A stretch of DNA of 64,000 nt, from NCBI GenBank assembly GCA_030674185.1, contig JAPXFY010000015.1, positions 24,326,005 through 24,390,004 on the forward strand, read 5' to 3'. Position 1 is the first letter of the stretch, and each line of letters opens with the position of its first letter. The stretch is from Monoplex corrugatus. Its lineage: Eukaryota > Mollusca > Gastropoda > Littorinimorpha > Ranellidae. The translations under genes and the position numbers were made by a program. The notes under the pieces were generated by a model. That model did no database searches. It was not told where the DNA came from and saw only the letters and a program-made list of their open reading frames with translations. Shown piece by piece: positions 35,166 through 47,190 of this stretch.

Positions 35166-35529
35166 CATCTCTGATAGTTTTCTTGCTGAAAGTATGTAAA
35201 GACTAGGATTTAGTCAGACTGTCAGGACACCTCAGACTATGAACCCTGTACGTTTGAAGAGGTGTATACTATTGTTTTAGTTATTGGTTATTTGTTATCC
35301 ATTCTAGATCTAACTCTTTATCATAATAAGTCGGACTAAGTAATTTTTTCATAAAATTTTGCTACATTTTTCTTATCTTTACTTCGTAGTCTAAGTAATT
35401 ACGTATTTTTTTCTGCCCAGTTCTCCCGTACTCAGAAAACCAACGTATTCGTGATTATTGAACATAAATAACTGTTAACAAAAAGTTGGATATTAACCAG
35501 CGATAATAATGCGACAACAATCCCACCAA

Positions 35530-36640
35530 TTCAACATACCTGGAACATTTCCTCGCATCAAATAACTGTGAAGTTTTGATTCTGCGGTCGTGTAATGTTA
35601 TCCCAACCAAGCTTCCCAGGTTCCAAAATTATTATGATATAGGAGTGTGGGAATCACGGAAAGAAGGTATCTACTGCAGTGTATATACTAAAAGGGTTAG
35701 AGTATCATTGATTTATTTACCCAGTGAGATTTGCACGCTTATGCCGTCAGAGTGTAATTCAGTAATTCATTAGTCCTGAAGGTTTTGTCAGTCGACCTGC
35801 CAACAGGTACAAATGACACAACACAGAATGGCTGCGCACAATTCAAAATAAGCAGCATGGTAAATGGCTGATAGGTGGAGATTTTAATTTTCAATCCCGT
35901 TTTGGGAACAGGACTGTTGAACTGTTACGAGCAATCGTTTGGTAGAAAATATAGTAGGACAGTTCGCTTAACCTTTTAAATGACGGCAGTGTCACCAGGA
36001 TCCATGATGTTTCTGAGCACAGGGCGACAGCCATTGACTTGTCTTTAATACTCGTATTACCAGAATTAGTACCATTCTGTACCTGGTAAAATCGCATAAC
36101 AATAACTGAAGAAAACGTCAGGATGAAAGACAGCATTTTTGATATTATTCTAAAATATAATGACACTTGCGCAGACTGGTCCTTATTTCGAACTGCTCTT
36201 GCTAATGGAGATTACAAACATTATAAAAGTGAAAATGTAGGTGTTAAGTTTTCTAAAGTCCTACTAGAGTCAGTTCCAGCCGCTTCATACCTATCGATTC
36301 CAAAACTCAAAACTTTTAGGCCCAATAACCGATTGGGTAATGTTTGGTGGACGGAAGCATGTGAAAAAGCAGTTCCGTATAGAAAGGAGAAATTCAAAAT
36401 ATACATCAAAAGCAGAAAACCTGAAGATCATGTGGAAATAAAAAGCTAACATTCAGTGTAACAAAATTATTGCTGAAGCAAAGAAAAGTTACTGGGCATC
36501 ATGCTTCACAAAAGAAATTTCAGATTTCAAGGATTTCCATAATGTCTGGACAAAAATCAAACAAACTAACCCAAGCATTCAATAATGATTGATACATGTA
36601 ACAAATTTCCTTCAGACATGGACAAAGAGGGAAACTTTTG
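35530..36640 (+). mobile_element. Jockey/I-type LINE remnant (endonuclease and linker)
   Basis: Pieces of an APE endonuclease are visible: WLIGGDFNFQSRF near 35860-35905, VENIVGQF near 35945, then DGSVTRIHDVSEHRATAIDL near 35983-36040. The endonuclease-RT linker follows (DSIFDIILKYNDTCADWSLFR, RLGNVWWTEACEKAV, KKSYWASCFTKEI, FHNVWTKIKQTNPSIQ). It then breaks off into an RTE fragment. RT itself is absent. Confidence 0.65.
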
Positions 36641-36664
36641 TAGATCTATTTGCTGAAAACAGCA

Positions 36665-36790
36665 AAGTAGAAATTTTCCGTCCATCTAATATGTTGTCTT
36701 TTTCCATAATAATCGTACCATCTTTATATTTTAAGCAACCAGGTAAACATAACGTTCATGTTCATCATACAGAGAATAAACATCCTTAAA
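36665..36790 (-). mobile_element. Small RTE LINE fragment (linker region)
   Basis: The words atgttgtctttttccataat, atcgtaccatctttatattt and taagcaaccaggt are the complement of 31105-31165 of the RTE element (gcttaaaatcgaaagatggc...atggaaaaagacaaaatatt). A (GT)n tract follows. Confidence 0.6.
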
Positions 36791-36791
<1 letters not shown>

Positions 36792-36853
<62 letters not shown>

Positions 36854-36880
36854 GTGTGTGGTGTGTTGTGTGTGTTCCAA
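36792..36880. repeat. (GT)n microsatellite
   Basis: Pure GT of about 58 bp followed by GTGTT variants. Confidence 0.96.
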
Positions 36881-37859
36881 TAAATATACATGGTTGCACA
36901 GTGCTTTTTCTCGCTTTTTGCAGATCCTTGGGTATACTTGATCTGGTGAGCCGCACCTGACGTGAAGCGCAAAGCTGCGGACTTCCTGGTCGTTGTCGTC
37001 ATGATACAGTTCATCTCGTTCCCTGTGGTTATTCTATCGAGTCACATTAATCGGAGTCCCCGAATGTTTAATCTTATTTTACCTTATACGACATATCCGG
37101 TATAAATGTGCTGCATGTCCTTTTTGCATGCCGTTCTAAGTAAAAAGTTTTCTTCTGGCTGTCAAAGTATGGTTGCTTTGCCAGTTAACACTAACTTTGG
37201 AACCATGCCAGTTAACCTAACCCCGTGCGTCTGTACCTCTCCCTCTCTCTCTCGTTCTCACTCACACACACACAAACATACATATACACATGCCCGCGAG
37301 CACGCATGCACAGACATACACACATGCTCGCGCGCGGGCACGCATCATCATCATTATCATCATCATCACAATGATCGTGATCATCATTTTCCAACTCTCC
37401 TCATTCTTTTTTGTCCCTGTTGTGCTACCATGTCTCTGACTTCTCTGATGTTTTGTATATTATTCATTATGATGTTTAATAGCCTTTGCAAGTATTCGTT
37501 GTTCTCTTCAGCTTCTGTATAAGTAAACAAATGACTGCCAATACTTGAGTATTAATAAAAGGAAAACAAATACGGGTCAGTGAATCAGTCCCACATGATC
37601 TGTAAGCATTAAGCATTGTTATCTGTATTAACAGATATGTTGCTGTAAAGACGTCTCGTCATTTGCATTGAAGGAAGCCAGGAATGAAGAGACAGACAAC
37701 CTTTGATAGTTAGGATTAGTTTTGACAATGTTATCCTTACAGCCGTTGCCACCACGGTATTGAATGATACTGTCTGTTCCAGCTATGCCCAGCTATAATA
37801 ATTATGAGTTTAATCGACAATGAATTTGATATAACAGCTTTATTACAAACCAATCCTAA

Positions 37860-39010
37860 CAAATCAGAGTACAGAATGAAGCAGTGAGGGTGATCCTTGG
37901 AACTACAAAAGAACCCCCATCGAGATCATTGGAAAGATAGGTTCCGTTTCCCAGGTTCCTCCCCTTGAGGCCCAGTTAGCCTTCTGCCTTTCTGAAAAAA
38001 GAAACAGAGAAGAAGAGAGAATGTGTGTGCGTGACGGAAAAGATGACATGTTGGATCAAGGGTCTTTCGTCGAACAGGCTTGAGTATACCTAGCTCAGTA
38101 TCCTCTGTGTGCGTGTGTGTGTGAGGTACAGAGGGAGAATGACGGCTTGGATCAGGGGTCACGTGCCCTACTCCACCCCTGTCCTCCGCCGCCCAGTTTG
38201 CGTGTGCTTTGTGCCTTAGAAATTTGGCATTGTTCAATGCTTTGGTGGACGATGGGAGTGTGCGCCTTGGTTTGCTTCTTGAACCAAGATTTGGCGCCTT
38301 ATAAATATCATAATATTATTACTATGCGGTACCTGCTTGATCTTCTTTCAGTACAGGAAAAGTTTACTTAAGACTAAGTCAAAACGCAATTGCAACACAT
38401 CAGAAAACCTGCAAAATTCACTTCTGGGATGGTCAAAAAGCAATCGACTCGAACGGGAAAATCATGAGTGGGACAAGCAGAAAAATTAATGCCAGCTAAG
38501 AGAGTTCAAAGGAACCAAAGAACGGGATAAATATTTAAACCGTTTCAAAGACCTATGTAAGACATCATATCAGAGACTTTATGCCACGACTTAGGAATTA
38601 AACTAAGAATTTAATTATAAACATTGAAGATTCAGTCATCAAGAGCCAAACTTGATGGAGCTTCACTGTAAAACAGAATGGAAACACCATGCATGGAGAA
38701 AAACAAAATAAAATATAAAAGTATAGCATGCAGTTTAACAATGGAGTAGCTTCACCCTGGATCAGCATGAAGCAGTATTATCAGATAACAAAATCTTATG
38801 CAGATCTACTGTCTCGGACATGCTGGATTGAAGGGAAATGAATGTTTCGAGAAATCTCAGGTAAGTACGCTACAGCATGTAGTTTTGAAGATCCGAAGTC
38901 TTCAGACAATGAAATACATCTGTGAACAAACCTTGGGTCTTCATAACATCGATCATCAGCCTCTAAAGGGAATAGACGGAGGAGGGAAAAGGAGGAGCCA
39001 TCATCTGTTA
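37860..39010 (+). mobile_element. RNase-H LINE remnant, interrupted by a CR1-like tail
   Basis: RT C-terminal residues QNEAVRVILGTTKEPPS (37865-37920) are followed, after an inserted block at about 37926-38330, by MRYLLDLLSVQEKF (38323-38365), SWDGQKAID-like remnants, and the end of RNase H: IYCLGHAGLKGNECFEKS (38800-38860). Last come HNIDHQPLKGIDGGGKRRSH-like residues near 38940-39005. The order matches Jockey/I-type LINEs that carry RNase H. Heavily frameshifted. Confidence 0.6.
37926..38330 (+). mobile_element. CR1-like LINE 3' UTR fragment inserted in the RNase-H LINE
   Basis: The 3' end, agatttggcgccttataaat followed by atcataatattattactat (38289-38325), matches the end of the CR1-like element at 23760-23810 (agatttggcgccatacaaat...). 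It lies between two consecutive parts of another LINE ORF, so it is a secondary insertion. Confidence 0.5.
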
Positions 39011-39039
39011 TACAACTATTGGTATTTACTGCCAATCAT

Positions 39040-39295
39040 ACCACTGGCATGCAGGACAGCAACGAAGATCTTCTACTCCGTTTATTCAGGGCCAGCGTCT
39101 GTATGGTTCCCGAGCTGTGTTTCAGGGCCGTGGGTTCTCTTTCTGTTGTTGCCACTTATTGTTCTTGGTCTTCCTTTCTGGTGTATTCCTTCTGGTGTCC
39201 AGTGAAGACCAATCTCGATGATGTTATCATGGTCTTTTCGAGATGTATCCAATGTATTTCCATAATCCTTTCATAATGATGACGTCCGTACTCTC
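39040..39295 (-). mobile_element. LINE reverse-transcriptase 3' fragment
   Basis: The minus-strand translation includes IIMKGLWKYIGYIS, a HWTPEG-like segment (SLDTRRNTPERKTK in shifted frames) and SSGTIQTLALNK near the end. It corresponds to the same family as the fragment at 1-960. Short and degraded. Confidence 0.5.
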
Positions 39296-39370
39296 TTGAT
39301 TGCATTGGACGAGTAGTTGTTGGTTAGAAATCCAAAACGTGTGCGACTGCCCGCGTTCAGGCAAACGGGA

Positions 39371-39459
39371 ACCAGAAAAACACGAAAATAGAATCGGAAC
39401 GCGTATTTAATATAACCAGAAAAGACAGGACTCTTCTATTTTCGTGTTATTTCTGGTTG
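39371..39459. repeat. Short inverted repeat
   Basis: aaccagaaaaacacgaaaat near 39372 pairs with the complement attttcgtgttatttctggt near 39440, giving 22-bp arms with one gap around a loop of about 45 bp. Could be a decayed MITE end pair. Confidence 0.65.
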
Positions 39460-40830
39460 CTGGTTAGAGGTATCAGGCTATAAGATTTGTATGATTTTTG
39501 GCAGGTTTCCTGTGTGCAAGCATGATAGCGTATTAAAGTCACTCTGTCATTCTCCAGGATCTTGAGCCGTAATGCAGGATGGACAGAACACAGCTCTGGC
39601 ACAGTCTCAGCTTAGCGCTTATGCTGTACTGCGGGAACATCCACAGTTATTCAGCTTTCTCAGCATGTTTCTGGGTTTGTTTAGACGACTTTTGATATTG
39701 ATTCTATCTCACAGATAACAATAGGCAGGCTCCTGCAGGGCGGAATGGAATGCGTCAGGACTTTCCATAATTTAAAAATTGCTAAAGTATGAAGAAATAA
39801 AGTGGTATGAAAGAGGGAAAAGGGCGAGGAGGAGGGGTGGACAGTGAATATAAGCGGTGTGAATGAAGAGGGAAGGTGGTGTACTGGAAGGGTGGCTGTA
39901 TGTTCGCAGGGGATGGACTAAGTTATGTAGCGTGAAGGAGACAACACATTGCATGTAGTAGGTCAAGAGTTTAATCGGATTTTGTTGTGCAGTTACATAG
40001 CGTGTTTAGTATACATGTAGTTCATTCATGCTGGTGGACCTGATGTGACATGCTTAGTCCGTATACATCAGATTATGTTTGTAGATGAAATGGAAGGGGT
40101 GGGTGTGGGTAATTTGGGCAGTCAAGGTTGGATATGGATGTTCTGTTCTGGTAGACTGGCAGTGATAGAGACTGTGTTATCAGCTTGAAAACTTACTGTG
40201 ATATGGTTTGTATTCTAGATGATGGGTGCAGGGGCTGGATATTGATCTTTGTGGTGACGGGTGGGGACATGGAGTCAGCGTTTTGCATGGGGACTAGGAC
40301 TTAAACTGCCATTTTTTTTAGCTTGGCTGAGAGCTTTAATGTTGGTTTGGGCAGACTTCGTAGGACGCTACAAACAACCTAAAGTTGTTTCAATAATATA
40401 TTGATACAAGCATAGGCAACTGCTCGATCGTGCTCTTCGACTTTGAAAGCTAGTACAACTGATTGCTCAGCAGTCCGCCCGGCATCCATGCTCCTGTAGT
40501 CACACATAGCATCACAGATTGCATCTCAGCACCATGCATGTCCCTTGAAATCAAAAGGGCCAAGCAAAAGCGGCGTCAGGCTGAGCAATGTCGTCACAAG
40601 ACTTTCCATAGACAAATATTAGCACAATCAAGGAACTTGGCCATTGGAATTATTTTTCGCGCCAAAAGCAATGCATGGGTGACAAAATCACAAATATGAG
40701 TTACTCCAAGCTTTAAAAAAATTGGAGTGGTGGGGGGGGGGGGGGGGTGCAAATAAAAAAATTTCAGCTCCAACTCCGATCCTTCAGTGTCTGTCCCTTT
40801 TACCGGCATCTCATTCAACCACTCCGTTCA

Positions 40831-40941
40831 GATTAAATGGCAAAAGCTGTTCTTGCAATTTAAATGACAAAAGCTATTCTTGCAAGATTAAACGGCAAAA
40901 GCTATTCTTGTGAGATTAAATGGCAAAAGCTATTCTTCCAA
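40831..40941. repeat. 28-bp tandem repeat, four copies
   Basis: The unit gattaaatggcaaaagctat plus tcttgcaa repeats four times with small changes. No ORF. The preceding interval 39460-40830 shows no gene or element I can name, apart from a G homopolymer at 40731-40747. Confidence 0.88.
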
Positions 40942-40944
40942 TGG

Positions 40945-41245
40945 TTTAACAAATTCTGCGATCATTGACTCATTCCTGCCTCTCATCGTTTTGATTGTAT
41001 CAAAAAATGTTCTCCACTTGTAATTGAAATTCGAATGTATCTTAAAACAGGCGTCGTGCCACAGAACTTTAAACATGCCCTTTGCTGAAAAAATCTAATG
41101 TAAATCCCGGCACTCTAAAATGCCCTCCATTTTTGTTAAAGGTCTTTGAGTGTATTGTTTTCTCACAGCTTATGAAGCCAGGAATTTCCTTGGATCTTTT
41201 CGGGTCAGCCTATCAATAGGCTTGCGATGACGAAAGAGTCCCATT
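40945..41245 (+). mobile_element. CR1-like LINE reverse-transcriptase remnant
   Basis: GVVPQNFKHAL (about 41053-41085), NPGTLKNALHF-like residues, and VFECIVFSQLMK followed by SGSAYQ-like residues near 41150-41220 match the RT N-terminal region of CR1-type LINEs (pattern GVVPxxFKxALVxPLLKK...SAYR). Stops interrupt it. The following 0.7 kb has no identifiable feature. Confidence 0.5.
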
Positions 41246-41948
41246 TTATCACTGTTAAATCTTTTCACTCATACATAACAGACAGGCAAATACACACACT
41301 CCTTGTGTTAATATTAAAACAGTCTCTCCTTTAAACAGAAGGAGATCGAAACGAACATTATTAAGATAATCGGAACAAGAACAGATGAACACTAAAAGAT
41401 ATCTTTCTGTTTGTTTTATAGGCAGATAAACTTTAGATCAGAGTGTGGTAGATATCTTTTGTTTTATCATAGGCCAAAGTAGATAACCATTTTTACTGTA
41501 TCGTTCTCGTGAGGCAGAGTTTATGAACCTTTAGTATTTGTCCTTATTAAAGATTTTGTTACTGTTTGGAGTGTCTCTGATATCCCTCGTGCGTTCATTG
41601 TTTGACAATTTGAGAAGTGTGACGCTTGCAATTGATTATCGTTTAACTTGGTGCATTGTGGAGGTATCTTGCAGTCAACCTGACGATAGCGCTCAGCAGT
41701 GGCTTTTTAATCGGTTTACTGCCCTATAAAATACTGTACTGTCAGTATGTCACGACGCTTACTACTTTGCACATAAAATATCAGTTGTTGTTTACAGTGT
41801 GTAAATAAAGGTGTGATACCTTAACTGTGTTATTATGCGCTATTTTGCATGTGTTAGTTTGCGCGTGTGTGTGTGTAATTAAACCAGTGATTGTGTCTAA
41901 GTGATTTCGTTAGAATGTAAAAGATCCTAAGCAAACAGAAGACCGTGT

Positions 41949-42032
<84 letters not shown>

Positions 42033-42046
42033 GAGAGAGAGAGAGA
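41949..42046. repeat. (GT)n(GA)n microsatellite
   Basis: Two GT tracts joined by TTG, ending in GAGAGA. Confidence 0.96.
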
Positions 42047-42109
42047 TCAAAGCACCGCAAAGTGTGATTTTGTTTCAAAGAATGCTATAATAATACGAGC
42101 ATCATTCAC

Positions 42110-43330
42110 TGAAAGTCCGATACACTGAAAGCTTGATATATTCAATTTTTGTGTATATTGAAGGTCTGATCGGGTCCCTGCCCTATCTGTTCTTTTCCTC
42201 TGCTAAAATAAATTCGGTCATCTTAAAGTCGGTTACATTGAAAGGTAGTTGCCGTTGGAAGCTTTTCGTGTGTCCCCAAAGAGCCTTGGCCTCGCTTGTA
42301 TTGAATTTAGGCTTCTGATCATATGATCGAGAACAACTTCCCTTTTCACACACGAGGAGTGACAAAATTGTCTGACAATCGCTAGAAGCAGCGACTAATA
42401 AATCTGTCACGTGAAATTCAGATAATCTGGATGCATGGGGGAGGGGGTGGGGGGAGAAAAAAAAGCATTGCCAAAGACTTCAGAATCACGGCAGGCTCAG
42501 TGTCCAACATTGAGAAAGAGACAGATCTGAAAAAGCGGTTCTGCATTTGAGGTCTAGACCAAAGCAAACAACAACAACAACAACAACAACACAATGCCAC
42601 ATACGGTTGTCCAATATGTTTACAGACATGCAAATGCTCTTCTTCAGCAGGTCAAAGTTACTAGGGGAAACAATATCCCGATCAATAGTCCCAAATGAAA
42701 CAGAGAGCACGTGAGTTTGCCAAGGATTTTGTGTTCTGATGGGTTAATTTAACAAACGGCATCCAGCTGCTTTTGGGTAAAGAAGTGGTCAGAAAACGTC
42801 GATAAAGTGAAGATGGATTCATAGATCATAATTTCCTCGTTTCAACATTCCAAAGAGCTGAAGACAAAAACATGCAAGATGGACGAAGGTGGATTGTTTT
42901 GACGAATGTTTCCAAATGAGACAATGGCATTTAGATCTGTAAAATGTTAGGGAATCCGAAAAATTAAAGAAAAAAAACAAAACAAACAAACAAAAAAACA
43001 TCTAAAAAGAGTGACTGTGTCAGTATGCTAAGACGTAGACGGAACAGGAAAACTGCGTTTGAAATGATTGGAAAATTCTGCCAATCAGGATGCTTAAAAA
43101 GAATCAAGCGGTTGCCTGTGCAGTACAAGGCTAGTCCATAGAAGTAACTTGTTGAAAGATGGCTTCAGGAATTTGATCATCACATGGACAGACAAATCGA
43201 AAAGTGGTGTTTGTACTGGACAATGTGAGGATTAAGACCTCAAAGACGCGGAATCACTTGATCTTCCCCAAACGCTACCTCAAATTTGCAACCATTGGAC
43301 ACAGCGGTCATCATGGGCATAAAGGTCCAC
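42110..43330 (+). mobile_element. Tigger/pogo-like (CENP-B-type) DNA transposon remnant
   Basis: The transposase begins in pieces with AKDFRITAGSVSNIEKE (42473-42520), the CENP-B/Psq-type N-terminal helix-turn-helix, then CPICLQTCKC-like residues. The DDE region follows as LPVQYKASP near 43108-43135, LVERWLQEFDHHMDRQIEK (43145-43205) and PNATSNLQPLDTAV (43272-43308, partly frameshifted). In Tigger/pogo proteins these correspond to the RYKANKKAWM...FLDNCxAH...PPNTTSxxQPxDQGV series. Stops are scattered and the catalytic positions cannot be verified. The flanking 42110-42420 (ctgaaagtccgatacactga) is probably its 5' noncoding end. Confidence 0.6.
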
Positions 43331-43509
43331 TACACGTTTGTGTGTGTGTGTATGTGTGTGTTAAGTGTACGTTGTGTGTGCCCACTCATGCGTGCATATG
43401 CGCGCGTGTATGTGCATTTTGAGTTTCGCTGAATCTGATTTTATCAGGGTGCGTTTGAATTGATGAAAAATGTTCAGTTCACGTCAATTTACGGGCTGTT
43501 TCGTTTCAG

Positions 43510-43641
43510 AAGTCATTTTTGCAAATAAATTTGAAGGGTCAGGTCGTCCGTTCAGCCGGACTGTACTGCTGCATTGGCGTTTTGTCGTTAATGACATGGA
43601 CACATTTTTAAAGCGGGTTCGAGTGAGAGGCCCTATGACAT
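43510..43641 (+). CDS. Candidate additional exon of the PAN/CTLD gene
   Basis: After a pyrimidine-rich acceptor (GCTGTTTCGTTTCAG) there are 132 nt, open in the phase-1 frame that exon 5 would require. They read EVIFANKFEGSGRPFSRTV, then FVVNDMDTFLKRVRVRG, and end ACAT|GTAAGC, again phase 1. A symmetric 1-1 exon in frame with the preceding gene is suggestive. I do not recognise the domain and the distance from exon 5 is 8.5 kb, so it may belong to another gene or be chance. Confidence 0.35.
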
Positions 43642-44002
43642 GTAAGCGTGAAGTTATTGTTATTTTGCGGGAGTTTGTTCTTATATTAATTTGTGTGTCT
43701 AAGCATGATATTTACAGGCTTTATATGATCTGTCAACTATTTGCCTGTCTGTTAGATTTCTAGCATAGACGAAAAATCGTAATTATTGGTGGAAAGTAGA
43801 TAGACTGATATTTCTTGCAGAGGATGTGTTCCACGGGATTAGTGTCCATTTTCGAACAGTTTAGTACATCAAATTTGTAAATAAAACCGCTGATTATTGC
43901 ATTTACTGTATGGTAAGAAGTGAAGAATGTGCAGCTTTCGGATAGTAAACTAAAACTGGATTTGAGAAAGGATAATTTAGAAGAAAAAAATAAATGACAG
44001 TC

Positions 44003-44995
44003 TCATGAGGTGCTTCGTACTTTGAGAGTAAATTTCTGATAGTTACAAGGTGCTTGCTATTTCGGGGGTAAATTTCTGATAATTATTTACAAAGTGCTTG
44101 ATACTTTGATGATAAATTTCAGATATATTGGATACAATGTGCTTGGCATTTTGGCGGTAACTTTGTGATCATTAGCTACAAGTTGTCTGGTATCTTGGAA
44201 AGAACTTTCTGATATATTAGTTACAAGGTGTTTGGCACTTCGGGGGTAACTTTTCGATGTATTGGTTACATGGTGCCTGGTGCTTTGGGGGTAACTTTCT
44301 GATAGATACAAAGTGCTTGGTACTTTGGGGACATCTTTCTGATATACGTGTTACGAGGTGCTTTGTACATTGGGGGAACTTTTGGATGTATTATAAGGTG
44401 CATTGTACTATGGGGGATAATTTTATGTTAATCACAAGGTGCATTACACTTTGGGGGTAGCTTTCGGACGTATTAGTTACAAGGGACCTGGTACCTTTTC
44501 GATAACTATCTGTTACAAGGTGCTTGTTACTTTGGGGATAACATTCTGATATAGTAGAATACTGTACTCAGTACTTTGGGGATAACTTTCCGGTATATCA
44601 GTTGCAAGGTGCTTTGTACTGTAAGGGTATCATTTGGATGTATTAGTTATATGGTGCTTGGTACTAGGGAGATAATTTCCTGATAATTACAATGAGTTTG
44701 TTACTTGTAGGTGTAACTTCCTGATGTATAAGTACATGGTGCCCGATACTTTGGGGATAACTTTCTTTTATATTGGTTGCAAGGTGCGCGGTACTTTTGA
44801 GGCAATTTTGATCTATTAGGTATAAGATATTGGGTACATTGGAGGTAACTTTTTGATACTTGCAAGGTGCTTGGTACTTTGGAGGTAACGTTCCGATAAA
44901 TTAATTGAAGCTGCTTGGTACTCTGAGGGTAACTTTCTGATGAATTAGTTGCAAGTTGCTAGGTATTTAGCAAGCAACGTTTTGATATATTAGGG
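44003..44995. repeat. 45-bp minisatellite, about 20 degenerate copies
   Basis: The consensus tacaaggtgcttggtacttt, then gggggtaactttctgatata, recurs about every 45 bp across nearly 1 kb with many substitutions and some shortened units. The period is a multiple of three, so the minus strand stays open for 74 codons (44087-44311) as a 15-residue repeat (SESYPQSTRHHVTN type). I treat that as a consequence of the repeat and not as a gene. Confidence 0.93.
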
Positions 44996-45603
44996 ACAAA
45001 TAAGCTCTTTAAAATGAAATGAGTAGCCTATGTCAGACACATTTTAGGATCAACTTTCAGGAGACTTCTTGAATTAGGATTTTGTGGCGCCTTTTGTGCA
45101 GACTGATCCCAACGTCGTGCTGTGTGATCTGTGACTTCAGTCTTCAAGGCTGCTCAGCTGGGAGATGGCAGCGGTAACCTGTTTTACCTCTGGGCCGTTG
45201 ATTTATGGAGTGTACTATACCTACTGCAAACGGCGTTCTACGAAACTTTCTGTGTCCGCACAGTACCCAGGTATGTACAGTCTTCCACCCGTTATTAGAG
45301 AAACAAGGTATAAGATTGTAATGAATGTTTACTTGAACGAAAAGAAAATTATGCATCTCTCTCTGTGTCTCTGTCTCTGCCTCTGTGTGTGTGTGTGTGT
45401 CTGGATAGCGTGAACTGGGTAGTTAAGAGTGTGAGGTATGAATGTGATAACTTTTTTTCTGACTTGCCCAGGGGGCAGGAGACAAACTGTAAATTTATCT
45501 CGTGGGGAAAACCACTTGCCGCCAATGGGCAATAAATTCATAGGATATTCAAAGAAAATTAGGAAAACATAGTCCACAAAGTCTAACTAGCATACATATT
45601 TTC

Positions 45604-45710
<107 letters not shown>

Positions 45711-46439
45711 CCTTCAAACACAACTCTACTGGCTAGCTGGCTCTTGTAATAAAGATGTGGACCCAACCTGCAGCATGAAAAATTGACCTGGCTTATTTAT
45801 TGATATAGAGTGCGTTAGCGGGTTTACAAGCCAAACATTCCATTAAACCTGTGAACCAAGAACTTAGCTGGAGAAGCGAGCTCAGTTCCAGCCTTTTGGC
45901 TTACGCTTTCTCTGACCAGTATCCCATCATCTTTGAATTGCATGCATACAGTTCTAATTATAAATGTTTGGGCCTGCAGTGGATGTATTTACATACGTTT
46001 GAACAGCTTAGTGGAAGTGAGCTTGCTCGTCCAGTCATTCTTGATTCTGTTCATTGTTGAAAAGCTTCGTTCACATTTGTTGTGGACGGACATTGGCAGC
46101 ATATAAGGATGCTGAGAATTAATTTCAGTAAATTTGGAAAGTTGTTAATTTTAGTCTGTCTTCATCTGCCAGTAATTGCTCTCACATTTCTGGCTTCTAG
46201 GGGCTCAGTAGCAGCTTTTTCAGAGCTGTCTTCAGCTCAGCCACCACGGCCCCACCTCTTTGCTGTACCAAGTCTGTATTCTTTTTCTGTCATGATCTCC
46301 TCAGAGTAGAAGAGGAGAGCATTGACTTCCAGAATACCAAAACTGACTATATCTCGACACTCCAAAGCCAAACATAATGAAGTGTGGGGAAAGATTCGTT
46401 TTGTGGGACAACACATACGTCTTTGCTTGCCTTCGAGCT

Positions 46440-46576
46440 TGGTTCAACGTCGGTGACTGCCACTGTGTCGACTGCAAATGGCCAGAAAGCGACAAATTGC
46501 GAACTTCATTCTGAATGGCCAGTGTCCTCTGACTGAGCCAATCACTTTCCACAGTAGCTGTTGATATCGGTGTCAT
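46440..46576 (-). mobile_element. Possible hAT-type transposase C-terminal remnant
   Basis: The minus strand reads MTPISTATVESDW, resembling the P-x-S-T-A-x-x-E-R-x-F motif of the hAT dimerisation domain. Only this short similarity is visible, so the call is weak. Confidence 0.28.
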
Positions 46577-46774
46577 TAAGTGTAACTTTGCTAGTTCTAC
46601 TTATTTTTGACTGTTGAACGCACGAGAAGATAAAACCAGATAACCTAATCTCTGTGGCAAAATACTGCACTTGCCCCGGGGGCAGGTTGCAGTGTTATCA
46701 CATGCCCAGCACAAATAAACGCTTGCACCGTGTAGGTGAGCAGCCGTTACTGTTCTTCCCTGTGTGTTTTATTG

Positions 46775-46945
46775 GTGGCGCTACAACGTTTTTTCTTGTG
46801 CCGTATTCCCACGTTCTGTCCTCGTCAAAGCGGTTTTTAATGTACTGTCCCCCTCTGTGTTATATATTGGGGGGTTTTTTCGTAATAATTGCACCATCTT
46901 TAGATTTTAAGCGACCAGTTGATGTGGACATCTTTTTTTTCTAGG
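46775..46945 (-). mobile_element. RTE LINE fragment (linker region)
   Basis: caccatctttagattttaag, cgaccagttgatgtggacat and the preceding tcgtcaaagcggtttttaat match the complement of about 31090-31200 of the RTE reference. Similar in extent to 36665-36790. Confidence 0.65.
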
Positions 46946-47106
46946 TAATTTCTTAAGTGTTTTTATACATAAACTTGGGGGCTGTTTGTGTCGCTCTTCT
47001 ATTTCTTTGCATTTTTTGTGTCTAGTCAAGCTCTTTAAGCTTCATTGCACCTATTCCTAATGACCTAGGTTACTGGGCGTTTTACAGATAAGCACATTAA
47101 GGTCGA

Positions 47107-47116
47107 ACACACACGC

Positions 47117-47189
<73 letters not shown>

Positions 47190-47190
47190 T
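47107..47190. repeat. (CA)n microsatellite
   Basis: CA tract of about 80 bp, followed by CACACAAA and GCGCA variants to about 47265. Confidence 0.97.

Noticed and set aside
44087..44311. 74-codon minus-strand repeat protein
   Set aside because: Fully explained by the 45-bp minisatellite period being a multiple of three.
45141..45270. Splice-bounded open segment (ending CCAG|GTATGT) as another lectin-gene exon
   Set aside because: The acceptor phases do not agree with the preceding phase-1 exon in the frame that looks protein-like, and no domain is recognised.
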